In this document: one piece after another, positions 12,185-22,165 of the stretch | How positions within the stretch are numbered: position 1 is the first letter of the stretch | How the letters are laid out: each line of letters begins with the position of its first letter | Origin: Alitibacter langaaensis DSM 22999 | GTDB taxonomy: Bacteria > Pseudomonadota > Gammaproteobacteria > Enterobacterales > Pasteurellaceae | Reading direction: 5' to 3' | Assembly (NCBI RefSeq): GCF_003096995.1 | Contig: NZ_QENU01000009.1 | Coordinates: 1 to 64,000 of the forward strand | Length of the DNA: 64,000 bases | Notes under the pieces: model-generated | What the model saw: only the letters and a program-made list of their open reading frames with translations | Database searches by the model: none | What the model was told of the DNA's origin: nothing | Position numbers and translations under genes: made by a program

Positions 12185-13519
12185 TCATTTATATTCATCA
12201 ATCACATTGGCTTGCACTTCTGCGCCATGATGATTGATTGTCTGCCATTGCGAATAAACGCCAGAAAGATCCGTACTTGCCATACCTAAACGCACCGCCT
12301 GATCAACGATAATCCGCGCCACATCAAAATGGCGAGAAAGCGGATAATTATCCAGTTGTTGTTTTAACACTAAGCTCAAATCAATCGGTTGGTTATGCTC
12401 TCGGTGATTAATCAGCAAGGCTTGCATCGCTTCCACGATTTGATCATGTAAATCAGAAAGTTGTTCGTATTGCAATTCTTCTGGCAATTCGCCTAAGGCA
12501 TCTTCATCACGCAACACAAGCTCTTCATCACGCAAATCAATTAAGCGTTCAGCCTGTGCTGTCCACAAATACCAAGGAGCATCGAAATAATGATGAATAG
12601 AATTGCGTAAACGTTGGCTGAATACCCGATTTTTATCCATATCAATGGCGGTACGAATAAATTTATGTACATGGCGGTCATAGCCTATCCAAAGATCGAT
12701 AGCTTGTTGCCCCCAACTGATAATGCGGTCTAATTTCGCCTGTAAATCCACAATAAGCTGATCGATAAAATATAGCTCATCGTGGCCGATAACGCTGTCT
12801 TGAATGCGTAATAATTGGGCTTGTAATTTATCGCCCGCGGCATTTAATGTATCTTGCAATTCACGCAAATTGCCCGAAGTTTCATCTAACAAACGTTCAC
12901 AGCTCGCAATTGCCGCTTGCCAATCTTTGCTCAGCAGACTGGCGATTTCTTCTTTAATGCTTTGCTGATTTTCATCCATTATGCGTTGCGACAAATCAAT
13001 GCTGTCAAAAATTTCTGCCACAGAGTATTTTAACGGGGCAAACACATTACGGCGCCAATAATATTCATCTTCATTTTTGCGATTTCCCTCTTCCGCCGCT
13101 TCAGAAGCACGCTGAATTTCATCAGCCACAATGGCGAGCTGCACAGAAAGACGCAAAGCCGAAAATTCACGTTGACGAATATAATAATCGGACACGCCCA
13201 CCCCTAGCGGAGTTAAGCGATAAATAGATAAACCTTCGGTGAATTCACTGCTAAAACGGTTAAGAAAACGCTGTTTGACTAATTCATTAATGGCGTTATT
13301 GGCACGCGTGGTGACCGCATCGGATAAATCGAATTCTTTGGATACTTGACGATAAATATCGACTAAATCGCTTTCTTGCATTTCCCCATCGAAACGCTCA
13401 TTGTTGTAAAGCGCGATGGCGAGCAAAAAGGCTAAACGCTCGGTATTTAGGCTCAGCGAAAATTCTCGCTCTTTCGCCCAAGAGACCAGTTCTGGAATAG
13501 TTTGTGATGTTTCGGACAT
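12185..13519 (-). CDS. mukF: Chromosome partition protein MukF (kleisin)
   Basis: A 444-residue kleisin subunit of the MukBEF condensin. It starts [19 protein letters not shown], the typical N-terminal winged helix that dimerises MukF. A central helical region follows (about 120-330), then a C-terminal winged helix that binds the MukB head. The start at 13519 follows a GAAAAGATC ribosome site and gives the family length. The longer frame to 13540 adds seven unsupported residues. It is the first gene of mukF-mukE-mukB, whose promoter should lie in 13520-13600. Confidence 0.96.
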   Translation of the reverse strand: MSETSQTIPELVSWAKEREFSLSLNTERLAFLLAIALYNNERFDGEMQESDLVDIYRQVSKEFDLSDAVTTRANNAINELVKQRFLNRFSSEFTEGLSIYRLTPLGVGVSDYYIRQREFSALRLSVQLAIVADEIQRASEAAEEGNRKNEDEYYWRRNVFAPLKYSVAEIFDSIDLSQRIMDENQQSIKEEIASLLSKDWQAAIASCERLLDETSGNLRELQDTLNAAGDKLQAQLLRIQDSVIGHDELYFIDQLIVDLQAKLDRIISWGQQAIDLWIGYDRHVHKFIRTAIDMDKNRVFSQRLRNSIHHYFDAPWYLWTAQAERLIDLRDEELVLRDEDALGELPEELQYEQLSDLHDQIVEAMQALLINHREHNQPIDLSLVLKQQLDNYPLSRHFDVARIIVDQAVRLGMASTDLSGVYSQWQTINHHGAEVQANVIDEYK

Positions 13520-13877
13520 TGATCTTTTCTCAATACACAAAAATTTCGCTGATTATACAGTAATTTATGCCAATCTTACAGCGCGAATTTTTGACAAAAT
13601 TTTTTATTTTTTGACCGCACTTAAGGCGAGTCGTTAAAAGCACGATAAACTATTGGACATTCTGTTTAATGCTAATGAATAAACCAATTCGCACGCTCCC
13701 TAATAAAACGCTTTAGCTACAATTTCACAAGCGCGCAGAACATTCTTCCCTGTCATTTTTATTGATTTTTCTAAATAACTCCGTAACATACACAGGCATT
13801 TTTTATGGCGTCATGCTTTGGCGAACTGCGCGGTTTAAGCGGATGCCTAATTTATTACAAATATACGAAGAATCAAG
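13520..13877. other. Divergent intergenic region mukF / ttcA
   Basis: About 360 bases between two divergent genes, so it should hold both promoters. One single uptake sequence lies at 13614-13622. I see no convincing operator, RNA gene or terminator in it. Confidence 0.5.
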
Positions 13878-14816
13878 ATGACTGAACAAACTGAAAAAGA
13901 GAAAAAACAGATTTATAACCTGAATAAACTACAAAAACGTTTACGCCGCAATGTGGGCAATGCGATTGCTGATTTCAATATGATTGAAGATGGCGATAAA
14001 GTGATGGTGTGTTTATCTGGGGGAAAAGATAGCTATACTTTATTGGATATTTTACTGAATTTAAAACTAAACGCGCCTATTCATTTTGATATTGTGGCGG
14101 TTAATTTAGATCAAAAGCAGCCGGGCTTTCCTGAGCATGTACTCCCCGAATATTTGCAATCTATCGGCGTGGAATACAAAATTGTGGAAGAAAATACCTA
14201 CGGTATTGTGAAAGAAAAAATCCCAGAAGGCAAAACCACTTGTTCACTCTGCTCTCGCTTGCGCAGAGGGATTTTATACCGCACGGCCACAGAGCTTGGT
14301 GCTACCAAAATCGCGCTAGGTCATCACCGTGACGATATGTTAGCCACGCTATTTTTAAATATGTTTTACGGCGGCAAAATGAAATCAATGCCACCAAAAT
14401 TGATGAGTGATGATGGCAAACATATTGTGATTCGCCCTTTAGCCTATTGCAAGGAAAAAGAGATTGAGAAATATGCAATGGCCAAAGCATTCCCGATTAT
14501 TCCTTGCAATCTATGTGGCTCGCAACCGAATTTGCAACGCCAAGTGGTGAAAGAAATGCTAAACACTTGGGATCGCCAATACCCAGGACGTTTAGAAACG
14601 ATGTTTTCAGCGATGCAAGATATTGTGCCATCTCACTTATGCGATCCAAAACTATTTGATTTCAAAGGCATTACTCACGGACAACAGTTAGAGGGCATTG
14701 ATGGCGATATCGCCTTTGATAAAGAAGAGCTCCCTCAAATTCCTCAATTTGATGAAGACGATGAACAGCCTAATTTTGCAAGTGAAAGTTTAATTCAATT
14801 TAAAGAAGTCAATTAG
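13878..14816 (+). CDS. ttcA: tRNA 2-thiocytidine(32) synthetase
   Basis: A 312-residue iron-sulfur enzyme that activates C32 of certain tRNAs with ATP and inserts sulfur. The PP-loop SGGKDS lies at residues 47-52. The two CxxC pairs that hold the cluster are C122/C125 (CSLC) and C210/C213 (CNLC). The GHHRDD motif follows at about 148-153. Length matches E. coli TtcA (311). The C-terminus is an acidic tail. The gene is followed by an inverted uptake-sequence hairpin at 14845-14888 and appears monocistronic. Confidence 0.95.
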   Translation: MTEQTEKEKKQIYNLNKLQKRLRRNVGNAIADFNMIEDGDKVMVCLSGGKDSYTLLDILLNLKLNAPIHFDIVAVNLDQKQPGFPEHVLPEYLQSIGVEYKIVEENTYGIVKEKIPEGKTTCSLCSRLRRGILYRTATELGATKIALGHHRDDMLATLFLNMFYGGKMKSMPPKLMSDDGKHIVIRPLAYCKEKEIEKYAMAKAFPIIPCNLCGSQPNLQRQVVKEMLNTWDRQYPGRLETMFSAMQDIVPSHLCDPKLFDFKGITHGQQLEGIDGDIAFDKEELPQIPQFDEDDEQPNFASESLIQFKEVN

Positions 14817-14844
14817 CATTGAGATAAATCATCTATTTCATTCA

Positions 14845-14888
14845 TAAAAGTGCGGCCAAAAATTGAAAAATTTTCACCGCACTTTTGT
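14845..14888 (+). terminator. Inverted uptake-sequence pair after ttcA
   Basis: AAAAGTGCGGCC (core altered at the last base) pairs with CACCGCACTTTTG across an A/T loop and is followed by T-rich sequence. Confidence 0.7.
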
Positions 14889-15027
14889 TTTTATCACAAT
14901 TATTCCTATTCACTTTTTCAATCCCCATTATTTCTAGCCTTAGCACTATATCTCGTGTTTGTGACAAGGTTTATAACCTAAATTTAGTATTTAACAACGC
15001 GAAATCTTGTGGTTGATCTTAAATTAT

Positions 15028-15075
15028 TATCTATATATAGTATGCAATGGAATTTGCAAACACTACATATAGGAA
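15028..15075. promoter_or_regulatory. Pair of NrdR-type boxes upstream of nrdD
   Basis: Two 16-bp sites, TATCTATATATAGTAT (15028-15043) and ACACTACATATAGGAA (15060-15075), resemble the NrdR consensus ACACwATATATwGTGT. Their centres are 32 bases apart, about three helical turns, the spacing typical of NrdR pairs. The second overlaps the nrdD ribosome site (AGGAA) and ends 8 bases before the ATG. NrdR represses ribonucleotide reductase genes in response to ATP/dATP. Confidence 0.7.
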
Positions 15076-15083
15076 TTTTGATT

Positions 15084-17210
15084 ATGACATCCTTCTACGT
15101 AATTAAGCGTGATGGTTCGCGCGCTAGCTTTGAAATTCAACGTATTATTAACGCCATTAAAAAAGCGGCGAAAGCGGTTTCGATAGAAGACGAACGATAT
15201 TATCATCATGTTGGTCAGCAAGTCTGTGATGAAATTTTCACCGATTATCAAAATGAAATTGATATTAGTCATATCCAACGAATTGTAGAAAATAAATTAA
15301 TGGCAAGCGCTTATCCGCAGGTGGCGCGTGCTTATATTGAATATCGCCACGATCGTGATTCGGCTCGTGAAAAACGCAGCAAACTCACAAAAGAAATTGA
15401 AGGTTTGATTGAGCAAACCAATATGGCGGTGTTAAACGAAAACGCTAATAAAGATTCTAAAGTAATTCCGACACAGCGTGATTTATTAGCGGGTATTGTG
15501 GCAAAACATTATGCCAAACAATATTTATTGCCAAAAGATGTGGTGGATGCCCATGAACGTGGGGAAATTCACTATCACGATTTAGATTATGCGCCATTTT
15601 TCCCGATGTTTAACTGTATGCTCGTTGATCTTAAAGGCATGTTGACGCAAGGTTTCAAAATGGGCAATGCGGAAATCGAACCGCCTAAATCTATTGGCAC
15701 CGCCACTGCCGTTACCGCACAAATTATCGCCCAAGTTGCCAGCCACATTTATGGCGGCACCACAATCAACCGCATTGATGAAGTATTAGCCCCTTATGTT
15801 CAGCTCAGTTATGAAAAACTGTTAAAAACGGCACAAGACTGGAATATAGCCGACCCTAAAGCCTATGCTGATACGCTGATTGAAAAAGAATGTTACGATG
15901 CATTCCAATCCTTAGAATATGAAGTGAACACTCTCCACACAGCGAATGGGCAAACACCATTTGTTACATTCGGTTTCGGTTTAGGAACCAGTTGGCAAGA
16001 ACGCTTAATTCAAAAATCAATTTTGAAAAATCGTATCCGTGGCTTGGGCAAAAATCACAAAACTCCAGTGTTTCCGAAATTGGTCTTCACCATTAAAAAA
16101 GGCATCAATCAATCCCCTGCTGATCCTAATTATGATGTGAAAAAACTTGCCTTAGAATGCGCTTCAAAACGTATGTATCCTGATATTTTGAATTATGATC
16201 AGGTGATAAAAGTGACAGGGTCATTTAAAGCTCCAATGGGATGTCGTAGCTTCCTTGGCAAATATGAAGAAAATGGACAAGAAATTCATGATGGGCGCAA
16301 TAATTTAGGTGTGGTGAGTTTAAATCTTCCGCGCATTGCATTAGAAGCACAGCACGATGAAAAACGTTTCTTTGAATTATTAGACCAACGTTTAGCCTTG
16401 GCGGAAAAAGCCTTAATGACGCGTATTGCTCGCCTTGAAAATACCAAAGCTCGTGTAGCCCCAATTCTTTATATGGAAGGCGCTTGCGGCGTACGCCTAA
16501 AAGCTGATGACTATGTTGCAGATATTTTCAAAAATGGACGTGCATCTGTTTCTCTCGGTTATATTGGTATTCATGAAACCATCAATGCCTTGTATAACCA
16601 AGGTCATATTTTTGATGATGAAATGCTGCGTGAAAAAGGCATTACCATTGTAAACCGTTTAAGCCAAGCCACTAAAGCTTGGGCAGAAGAAACAGGCTAT
16701 GCCTTTAGCCTTTACTCCACCCCAAGTGAAAATCTGTGCGATCGTTTCTGCCGCTTAGATACAAAACAATTCGGCGTGATTGATGGGGTAACAGACAAGG
16801 GATACTACACCAATAGCTATCACTTAGACGTGGAGAAAAAAGTCAATCCATACGATAAGTTAGACTTTGAAATGGCATATCCACCATTAGCCAGCGGCGG
16901 TTTTATTTGCTACGGCGAATACCCGAATATTCAACATAATCTCAAAGCATTGGAAGATGTGTGGGATTATTCTTATGATCGGGTACCTTATTACGGCACG
17001 AACACGCCTATTGATGAATGTTATGAATGCGGTTTCACGGGCGAATTTGAATGTACCAGCAAAGGTTTCACTTGTCCAAAATGCGGCAATCACGATAGCG
17101 AAAAAGTGTCGGTCACTCGCCGTGTTTGTGGTTATCTAGGCAGCCCTGATGCAAGACCATTTAACCCCGGCAAACAAGAAGAAGTCAAACGCAGAGTAAA
17201 ACATCTGTAA
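15084..17210 (+). CDS. nrdD: Anaerobic ribonucleoside-triphosphate reductase
   Basis: A 708-residue glycyl-radical enzyme that makes deoxynucleotides without oxygen. It has an N-terminal ATP-cone (about residues 3-95) beginning MTSFYVIKRDGSRASFE. The large alpha/beta barrel carries HYHDLDYAPFFPMFNC. A Cys4 zinc site is seen as CYECG and CPKCG. The radical loop RVCGYLGSPDARPFN has its glycine at about residue 683. The start at 15084 follows AGGAA and gives the family N-terminus; the longer frame from 15009 is not supported. nrdG follows, so the enzyme and its activase form one unit. Regulation by NrdR is likely from the boxes just upstream, and by FNR possible. Confidence 0.97.
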   Translation: MTSFYVIKRDGSRASFEIQRIINAIKKAAKAVSIEDERYYHHVGQQVCDEIFTDYQNEIDISHIQRIVENKLMASAYPQVARAYIEYRHDRDSAREKRSKLTKEIEGLIEQTNMAVLNENANKDSKVIPTQRDLLAGIVAKHYAKQYLLPKDVVDAHERGEIHYHDLDYAPFFPMFNCMLVDLKGMLTQGFKMGNAEIEPPKSIGTATAVTAQIIAQVASHIYGGTTINRIDEVLAPYVQLSYEKLLKTAQDWNIADPKAYADTLIEKECYDAFQSLEYEVNTLHTANGQTPFVTFGFGLGTSWQERLIQKSILKNRIRGLGKNHKTPVFPKLVFTIKKGINQSPADPNYDVKKLALECASKRMYPDILNYDQVIKVTGSFKAPMGCRSFLGKYEENGQEIHDGRNNLGVVSLNLPRIALEAQHDEKRFFELLDQRLALAEKALMTRIARLENTKARVAPILYMEGACGVRLKADDYVADIFKNGRASVSLGYIGIHETINALYNQGHIFDDEMLREKGITIVNRLSQATKAWAEETGYAFSLYSTPSENLCDRFCRLDTKQFGVIDGVTDKGYYTNSYHLDVEKKVNPYDKLDFEMAYPPLASGGFICYGEYPNIQHNLKALEDVWDYSYDRVPYYGTNTPIDECYECGFTGEFECTSKGFTCPKCGNHDSEKVSVTRRVCGYLGSPDARPFNPGKQEEVKRRVKHL

Positions 17211-17299
17211 TGGAATATGGCTTTCTTGCCTATATAGAAAATAGGAAATATGCAAGAAAGTCATTCCAAACATGCTCAATTTTATCATCAAAGAACAAT

Positions 17300-17800
17300 A
17301 TGCATTATCTCCAATACTACCCCGTTGATATCGTTAATGGCGAAGGCACTCGTTGTACACTCTTTGTTAGCGGTTGTGAGCACGCTTGCCGTGGTTGTTA
17401 CAATCAAAAAAGTTGGCCATTTAGTGCAGGGCTTGAATTTGATGAAGCCATGGAACAACAAATTCTGAAGGATTTAAAAGATACGCGGATTAAACGCCAA
17501 GGCTTAACCCTTTCGGGGGGCGATCCAATGCATCCGCGCAATCTTGAAACCTTATTGCCTTTTGTGCAGCGCATTAAAGCGGAATGCCCTGATAAAGATA
17601 TTTGGGTGTGGACAGGCTATAAAATTGAGGAATTAACTGGCATACAACGTCAAATGCTGTCCTATGTTGATGTAATCATTGACGGTAAATTTGAGCAATC
17701 AAAAGCCGATCCTGCCTTGGTTTGGCGCGGCTCATCAAATCAAAATGTATATCGCGTTCACAAAGAAAATCAGCGGATTGATTTTGTGCAAATTTTATAA
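17300..17800 (+). CDS. nrdG: Anaerobic ribonucleotide reductase activating protein
   Basis: A 166-residue radical SAM activase that installs the glycyl radical on NrdD. It starts MHYLQYYPVDIVNGEGTR, matching the E. coli protein (154 residues). The CxxxCxxC cluster motif is visible as CEHACRGC, and the SAM-binding GGDPMHP follows. The start was set at 17300; the frame open from 17210 would add 30 residues with no match to the family. It lies 89 bases after nrdD, probably in the same transcript. Confidence 0.95.
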   Translation: MHYLQYYPVDIVNGEGTRCTLFVSGCEHACRGCYNQKSWPFSAGLEFDEAMEQQILKDLKDTRIKRQGLTLSGGDPMHPRNLETLLPFVQRIKAECPDKDIWVWTGYKIEELTGIQRQMLSYVDVIIDGKFEQSKADPALVWRGSSNQNVYRVHKENQRIDFVQIL

Positions 17801-17830
17801 ACCGTATTAAATCATCCGCCGACAATTATC

Positions 17831-18628
17831 CTATCCAAACAAATGCAGCGAGTTTTGCCAAATCACTTCTTTAATTTTTTCAGGTGTTTCAGCACGCAGT
17901 TGGCATAACGCCTGAAATACATTTTCAATGCGCTCGGGGCGGTTAGGCTGCCCTTGAAAACCAAACACGGGCATATCGGGGCTATCTGTTTCCAATAGCA
18001 ATCCGTCTAAAGGCAGTTTCGCAATCGCCTGCCGTGTTTTATTCGCTCGTTCATAAGTAATCGTCCCCCCTACGCCAATTTTATAACCTAAATCTAAAAA
18101 TCGTTTTGCCTGTTCATAACTGCCTGCAAAACCATGCACGACACCTTTTCGGGCGACATCAATACGTTTTAGAAAAGTAAAAAGTTGGTCGTGGCTTTTT
18201 CGGCTATGCAAATTCACGGGAAAATCATATTGCTTGGCTAAATGCAATTGTGCTTCAAAAAATTGGTATTGTTTCTTCCATAGCAACGCTGCGGTTAATT
18301 CTGGCACGGCGCGCTCTAAACCTATTTCCGCTACGGCTGTTAAATTTTTGTGACGTTGTGACAAAAACTGTTCCAAACAATCCAAATCCGCTAAAGTATG
18401 TTGTTTAATATGAAGTGGATGCAATCCTAAACTATAGCGTAAATGTGCTGGATAAAGTGCGGTCAAATTTTGAATAGTTTCGAAATCTTTTCTCATCACG
18501 GCGACAATCAGAATTTTATCTACCCCGGCCGAAAGCGCATTTTGCATAAGCGTTTCTAATGGTTCTTGAGTAAATTGATGAAGATAGTCTAAATGGGTAT
18601 GCGTGTCGAAAAATGATACAAATGACAT
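17831..18628 (-). CDS. yjjV: TatD-family metal-dependent hydrolase (YjjV-like)
   Basis: A 265-residue TIM-barrel hydrolase of the TatD group. It begins with FFDTHTHLDYL, carrying the first metal-binding HxH. It continues with AEIGLE (Glu ligand), NLHSRKSHD and VVHGFAGS (His ligands) and ends with LLETDSPDMP (Asp ligand), so the full metal site is present. TatD proteins act as DNases or hydrolases, but the substrate of YjjV is not settled. The start at 18628 gives MSFVSFFDTHTHLD; the frame to 18676 is longer without support. It converges on nrdG with only about 30 bases between stops. Confidence 0.88.
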   Translation of the reverse strand: MSFVSFFDTHTHLDYLHQFTQEPLETLMQNALSAGVDKILIVAVMRKDFETIQNLTALYPAHLRYSLGLHPLHIKQHTLADLDCLEQFLSQRHKNLTAVAEIGLERAVPELTAALLWKKQYQFFEAQLHLAKQYDFPVNLHSRKSHDQLFTFLKRIDVARKGVVHGFAGSYEQAKRFLDLGYKIGVGGTITYERANKTRQAIAKLPLDGLLLETDSPDMPVFGFQGQPNRPERIENVFQALCQLRAETPEKIKEVIWQNSLHLFG

Positions 18629-18796
18629 AGTTTGAACCACTCTTTGTAACAAAATATTGGGCGCTATTATACACATAGATAACGCTGACTTGTGAATAAA
18701 ACTTGCCGAATTTTCACCGCACTTTTAGGCGCATTTCATTGAGAAATCGGCAAATTTCAAGTACAATACGGGCCTATTTTAAGCATGAGAAAAAAT

Positions 18797-19381
18797 ATGT
18801 CTGAAATTAAATTAATCGTGGGCTTAGGCAACCCAGGCGCTAAATATGAAGGCACACGTCATAATGCTGGCGAGTGGCTGATTAATGAACTTGCTAGAAT
18901 GCACAATGTCAGCTTGAAAGAAGATTCAAAATATTTTGGTAAAACTGCCAAAATTTCCACCGCACTTGGTGATGTTTGGTTGCTTGTTCCAACCACATTT
19001 ATGAATTTAAGTGGTAAAGCCGTTGGTGCTTTGGCGAATTTTTTCCGTATCAAACCAGAACAAATTGTGGTGGCGCACGATGAATTGGATTTACCCTGCG
19101 GAGTTGCCAAAATCAAGCAAGGCGGCGGACATGGCGGGCATAATGGCTTAAAAGATATCGTTGCTGCATTGGGGAATAACAACAACTTTTACCGTATTCG
19201 TATCGGTATCGACCACCCAGGCGCGAAAGAATTAGTGGCAGGTTATGTATTAAGCAAAGCAGCACCGCAAGATCAAGAAAAAATTAACGCTGCTATTGAT
19301 GAAGCAAGCCGTTGCCTTGAGATTTGGTTCAAAGACGGCGTAACCAAAGCAACTAATCGCTTAAATAGCTTTAAGGCATAA
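18797..19381 (+). CDS. pth: Peptidyl-tRNA hydrolase
   Basis: A 194-residue enzyme, the same length as E. coli Pth. It releases tRNA from peptidyl-tRNA that drops off ribosomes. Key features are visible: [21 protein letters not shown] with the catalytic His at about residue 22, MNLSGKAVG, the AHDELDLP Asp loop, and [12 protein letters not shown]. The start at 18797 ([12 protein letters not shown]) is preferred. An in-frame ATG at 18785 would add four residues and cannot be excluded. ychF follows 90 bases later, the usual pth-ychF pair of gammaproteobacteria. Confidence 0.96.
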   Translation: MSEIKLIVGLGNPGAKYEGTRHNAGEWLINELARMHNVSLKEDSKYFGKTAKISTALGDVWLLVPTTFMNLSGKAVGALANFFRIKPEQIVVAHDELDLPCGVAKIKQGGGHGGHNGLKDIVAALGNNNNFYRIRIGIDHPGAKELVAGYVLSKAAPQDQEKINAAIDEASRCLEIWFKDGVTKATNRLNSFKA

Positions 19382-19471
19382 ATAAAAGATTTTCTCTCAA
19401 CGACAAAATCTATTTCACACAATATAACGAAGAATTTAACCAATACGAATTCAACTAATAGGAAAACAAAA

Positions 19472-20563
19472 ATGGGATTTAAATGTGGTATCGTGGGTTT
19501 ACCAAACGTGGGTAAATCAACATTATTCAACGCATTAACAAAAGCAGGTATTGAAGCGGCAAACTACCCTTTCTGTACCATTGAACCGAACACAGGTGTC
19601 GTGCCGATGCCCGATCCGCGCTTGGATGCATTAGCTGAAATCGTCAAACCTGAACGAGTGCTGCCCACCACAATGGAATTTGTGGATATCGCAGGCTTAG
19701 TGGCTGGCGCAAGTAAAGGCGAAGGCTTAGGAAACAAATTCTTAGCCAACATTCGTGAAACAGACGCCATTGGCCATGTTGTGCGCTGCTTTGAAAATGA
19801 TGACATCGTGCACGTTGCGGGCAAAATTAGCCCCGCTGATGATATTGATATTATCAACACAGAACTTGCGCTTGCAGATTTAGACAGCTGCGAACGCGCT
19901 ATTCAACGTTTACAAAAACGTGCCAAAGGTGGCGATAAAGAAGCAAAATTTGAATTGTCTATTATGGAAAAAATCTTACCTGTGCTTGAAAACGCGGGAA
20001 TGATTCGCTCTGTTGAGTTAGACAAAGACGAATTGCACGCCATCAAAGGGTATAATTTTTTAACCTTAAAACCAACAATGTACATTGCTAATGTGAATGA
20101 AGACGGTTTTGAAAATAATCCTTATCTAGATCAAGTGCGTGCGATTGCGGAAAAAGAAGGTGCAGTTGTTGTGCCTGTTTGTGCGGCAATTGAATCGGAA
20201 ATCGCAGAACTTGACGATGAAGAAAAACTCGAATTTTTACAAGATTTAGGCATTGAAGAGCCTGGCTTGAACCGTGTAATTCGTGCAGGCTACAAATTAT
20301 TGAACCTACAAACTTACTTCACCGCTGGCGTAAAAGAAGTGCGCGCGTGGACAGTTTCTGTAGGCGCCACCGCACCGAAAGCCGCCGCCGTGATTCATAC
20401 CGACTTTGAAAAAGGCTTTATCCGCGCTGAAGTCATCGGCTACCAAGACTTCATCGACAACAAGGGCGAAGCTGGCGCCAAAGAAGCGGGAAAATGGCGT
20501 TTGGAAGGCAAAGATTACATAGTACAAGACGGTGATGTCATGCATTTCCGTTTCAATGTGTAA
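19472..20563 (+). CDS. ychF: Redox-regulated ATPase YchF (OLA1 family)
   Basis: A 363-residue Obg-like P-loop protein that binds ATP in preference to GTP and associates with ribosomes. The P-loop is GLPNVGKST at residues 9-17, followed by [20 protein letters not shown] (switch II), a coiled-coil insertion at about 130-200, and a C-terminal TGS domain (about 278-361). Length matches E. coli YchF (363). The ribosome site is TAGGAAAA before the ATG. It lies directly after pth and is probably cotranscribed. The inverted uptake-sequence hairpin at 20607-20641 closes the unit. Confidence 0.96.
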   Translation: MGFKCGIVGLPNVGKSTLFNALTKAGIEAANYPFCTIEPNTGVVPMPDPRLDALAEIVKPERVLPTTMEFVDIAGLVAGASKGEGLGNKFLANIRETDAIGHVVRCFENDDIVHVAGKISPADDIDIINTELALADLDSCERAIQRLQKRAKGGDKEAKFELSIMEKILPVLENAGMIRSVELDKDELHAIKGYNFLTLKPTMYIANVNEDGFENNPYLDQVRAIAEKEGAVVVPVCAAIESEIAELDDEEKLEFLQDLGIEEPGLNRVIRAGYKLLNLQTYFTAGVKEVRAWTVSVGATAPKAAAVIHTDFEKGFIRAEVIGYQDFIDNKGEAGAKEAGKWRLEGKDYIVQDGDVMHFRFNV

Positions 20564-20606
20564 TAACTTATAGCATTTCAATCTATAAAAATAAGCAAAA
20601 ATTCAA

Positions 20607-20641
20607 CCGCACTTTTAACAAATTTGTTAAAGTGCGGTTAT
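20607..20641 (+). terminator. Inverted uptake-sequence pair after ychF
   Basis: AACCGCACTTTTAACAAA and TTTGTTAAAGTGCGGTT form a nearly perfect stem with a minimal loop, followed by TATTTTTA. Confidence 0.85.
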
Positions 20642-20655
20642 TTTTAGGGAAATTT

Positions 20656-21102
20656 ATGAGATTAAAAATTCCGCCACCCTTATTATTTTTCGCTTGTGTT
20701 ATTCTCATTGGATTATTACCCCCAAATGAGATTGCTCTTCCCTTAATGGTGCGTAATTTTATGGTTGGCAGCCTTGTTTTAATCGCAACCCTAATCACAG
20801 GTTTAAGCCTTTATGCTTTTTATCAGACCCGCACAACGCTACATCCGAGAAAGCTAGAGAAAACTTCATCGCTGATTACCACAGGGATTTTTCGCTTTAG
20901 CCGAAACCCGATGTATCTCAGCCTTGTCATCTGGCTGCTGGCTTGGACGTTATTTTTAGCGAATCTATGGGGGCTGATCGTTATTGTGGGCTTTATGCGC
21001 TATCTCACGCAATTTCAAATCAAACCTGAAGAACAGCTTCTTGAACAAAAATTTGGACACCTATTTTTACAATACAAACAATCTGTTAGACGATGGATTT
21101 AA
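20656..21102 (+). CDS. Isoprenylcysteine methyltransferase-family membrane protein
   Basis: A 148-residue integral membrane protein with four predicted spans (about residues 7-22, 40-60, 95-120 and 112-130). The family signature of small bacterial ICMT/PEMT-like methyltransferases is visible: LITTGIFRFSRNPMYLSL, then a C-terminal EEQLLEQKFGHLFLQY. This half binds S-adenosylmethionine in the family. The substrate is unknown. The start at 20656 follows AGGGA; the GTG frame from 20632 would begin inside the hairpin. The stop overlaps no gene, and mmuM starts 8 bases later, so the two are likely cotranscribed and both may deal with methyl transfer. Confidence 0.8.
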   Translation: MRLKIPPPLLFFACVILIGLLPPNEIALPLMVRNFMVGSLVLIATLITGLSLYAFYQTRTTLHPRKLEKTSSLITTGIFRFSRNPMYLSLVIWLLAWTLFLANLWGLIVIVGFMRYLTQFQIKPEEQLLEQKFGHLFLQYKQSVRRWI

Positions 21103-21110
21103 GGAAAACT

Positions 21111-22004
21111 ATGACAATTACAATTCTTGACGGCGGTATGAGCCGTGAGCTTATGCGTTTAAACGCCCCTTTTAAACAGCCCGAATGGTCTGCACTTTCC
21201 CTTTATGAAAAACCTTCTGCGGTGCAGCAAGTGCATGAAGAATTTATTGCCAGTGGCGCACAAGTTATCACCACCAACAGCTATGCTGTCGTCCCTTTTC
21301 ATATCGGCGAGCAACGCTTTCATGCAGACGGCAAAATGTTGGCAGATCTCGCAGGGTGTTTAGCCAAAAGTGCGGTCAAAAATAGCGGGAAATCGATCAA
21401 AATTGCAGGATCACTCCCCCCAATGTTTGGCTCTTATCGTGCTGATTTAATCGAAAAAGATCGCTTTGCTGAAATTGCTCAGCCTATTATTGACGGGCTT
21501 TCGCCTTATGTGGATTTTTGGCTTTGTGAAACGCAAAGTGCGATTATCGAGCCGGTTTCCATTCAAAAATTGCTACCCAAAGATCATCGCCCACTCTGGG
21601 TTTCGTTCACCTTAACGGATGAACACCCAACCCCAGAACCACAATTACGTTCGGGCGAAAGCGTGAAAAGTGCAGTGGAAAAAATGATAGAAATTGGTGT
21701 CTCCGCCATTTTATTTAACTGCTGCCAACCTGAAGTGATTGAGCAAGCTTTAATTGTAACCAAACAAACGTTGCAAGCGCAAAATGCAAACCATATTCAA
21801 ACCGGTGCCTATGCCAATGCCTTTGCGCCACAGCCCGAAGATGCCACCGCCAATGATGGTTTAGACGAAGTGCGTAAAGATTTAGATCCGAATGCCTATC
21901 TTGCTTGGGCAAGAAAATGGGTGGCGCAAGGCGCGAGCATTGTTGGCGGTTGTTGCGGTATTGGCAAAGACTATATCGAAGTTTTAGCGAAAAACTTAAA
22001 TTAA
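21111..22004 (+). CDS. mmuM: Homocysteine S-methyltransferase
   Basis: A 297-residue zinc enzyme that transfers a methyl group, usually from S-methylmethionine, to homocysteine to make methionine. It begins ILDGGMSRELMRLNAPF, the family start. The zinc cysteines are in LFNCCQPE and in VGGCCGIG near residues 281-282. Length is close to E. coli MmuM (310). The start at 21111 follows AAGGAAAACT. In E. coli the gene pairs with the permease mmuP. Here an APC permease follows at 22166 but looks closer to another branch. A degraded inverted USS hairpin lies between them. Confidence 0.93.
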   Translation: MTITILDGGMSRELMRLNAPFKQPEWSALSLYEKPSAVQQVHEEFIASGAQVITTNSYAVVPFHIGEQRFHADGKMLADLAGCLAKSAVKNSGKSIKIAGSLPPMFGSYRADLIEKDRFAEIAQPIIDGLSPYVDFWLCETQSAIIEPVSIQKLLPKDHRPLWVSFTLTDEHPTPEPQLRSGESVKSAVEKMIEIGVSAILFNCCQPEVIEQALIVTKQTLQAQNANHIQTGAYANAFAPQPEDATANDGLDEVRKDLDPNAYLAWARKWVAQGASIVGGCCGIGKDYIEVLAKNLN

Positions 22005-22007
22005 CAG

Positions 22008-22045
22008 AATTGCGGTGAAAATTTTTATTATTTTGACCGCACTTT
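22008..22045 (+). terminator. Inverted uptake-sequence pair after mmuM (one arm mutated)
   Basis: AATTGCGGTGAAAAT pairs with ATTTTGACCGCACTT. The left core reads AATTGCGGT instead of AAGTGCGGT, so that arm would be a poor uptake signal while the stem survives. Confidence 0.6.
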
Positions 22046-22165
22046 GCGCACTGCAACTTGCAGACAAAAGATGAAATTCGTTCATTTTCGCAATGAAAAT
22101 AATGAATTCGCTAAGGTGAGCGGAATCTGTCAAAATTTTCTTATGTTTTATTTTAGGAAATAACT

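Noticed and set aside
13680..13725. Short leader peptide MNKPIRTLPNKTL before ttcA
   Set aside because: No ribosome site, no attenuator structure and far from the ttcA start; most likely chance.
15013..15026. TTGATCTTAAATTA as an FNR site for nrdD
   Set aside because: The left half TTGAT fits but the right half does not resemble ATCAA. FNR control remains possible from biology, not from this site.
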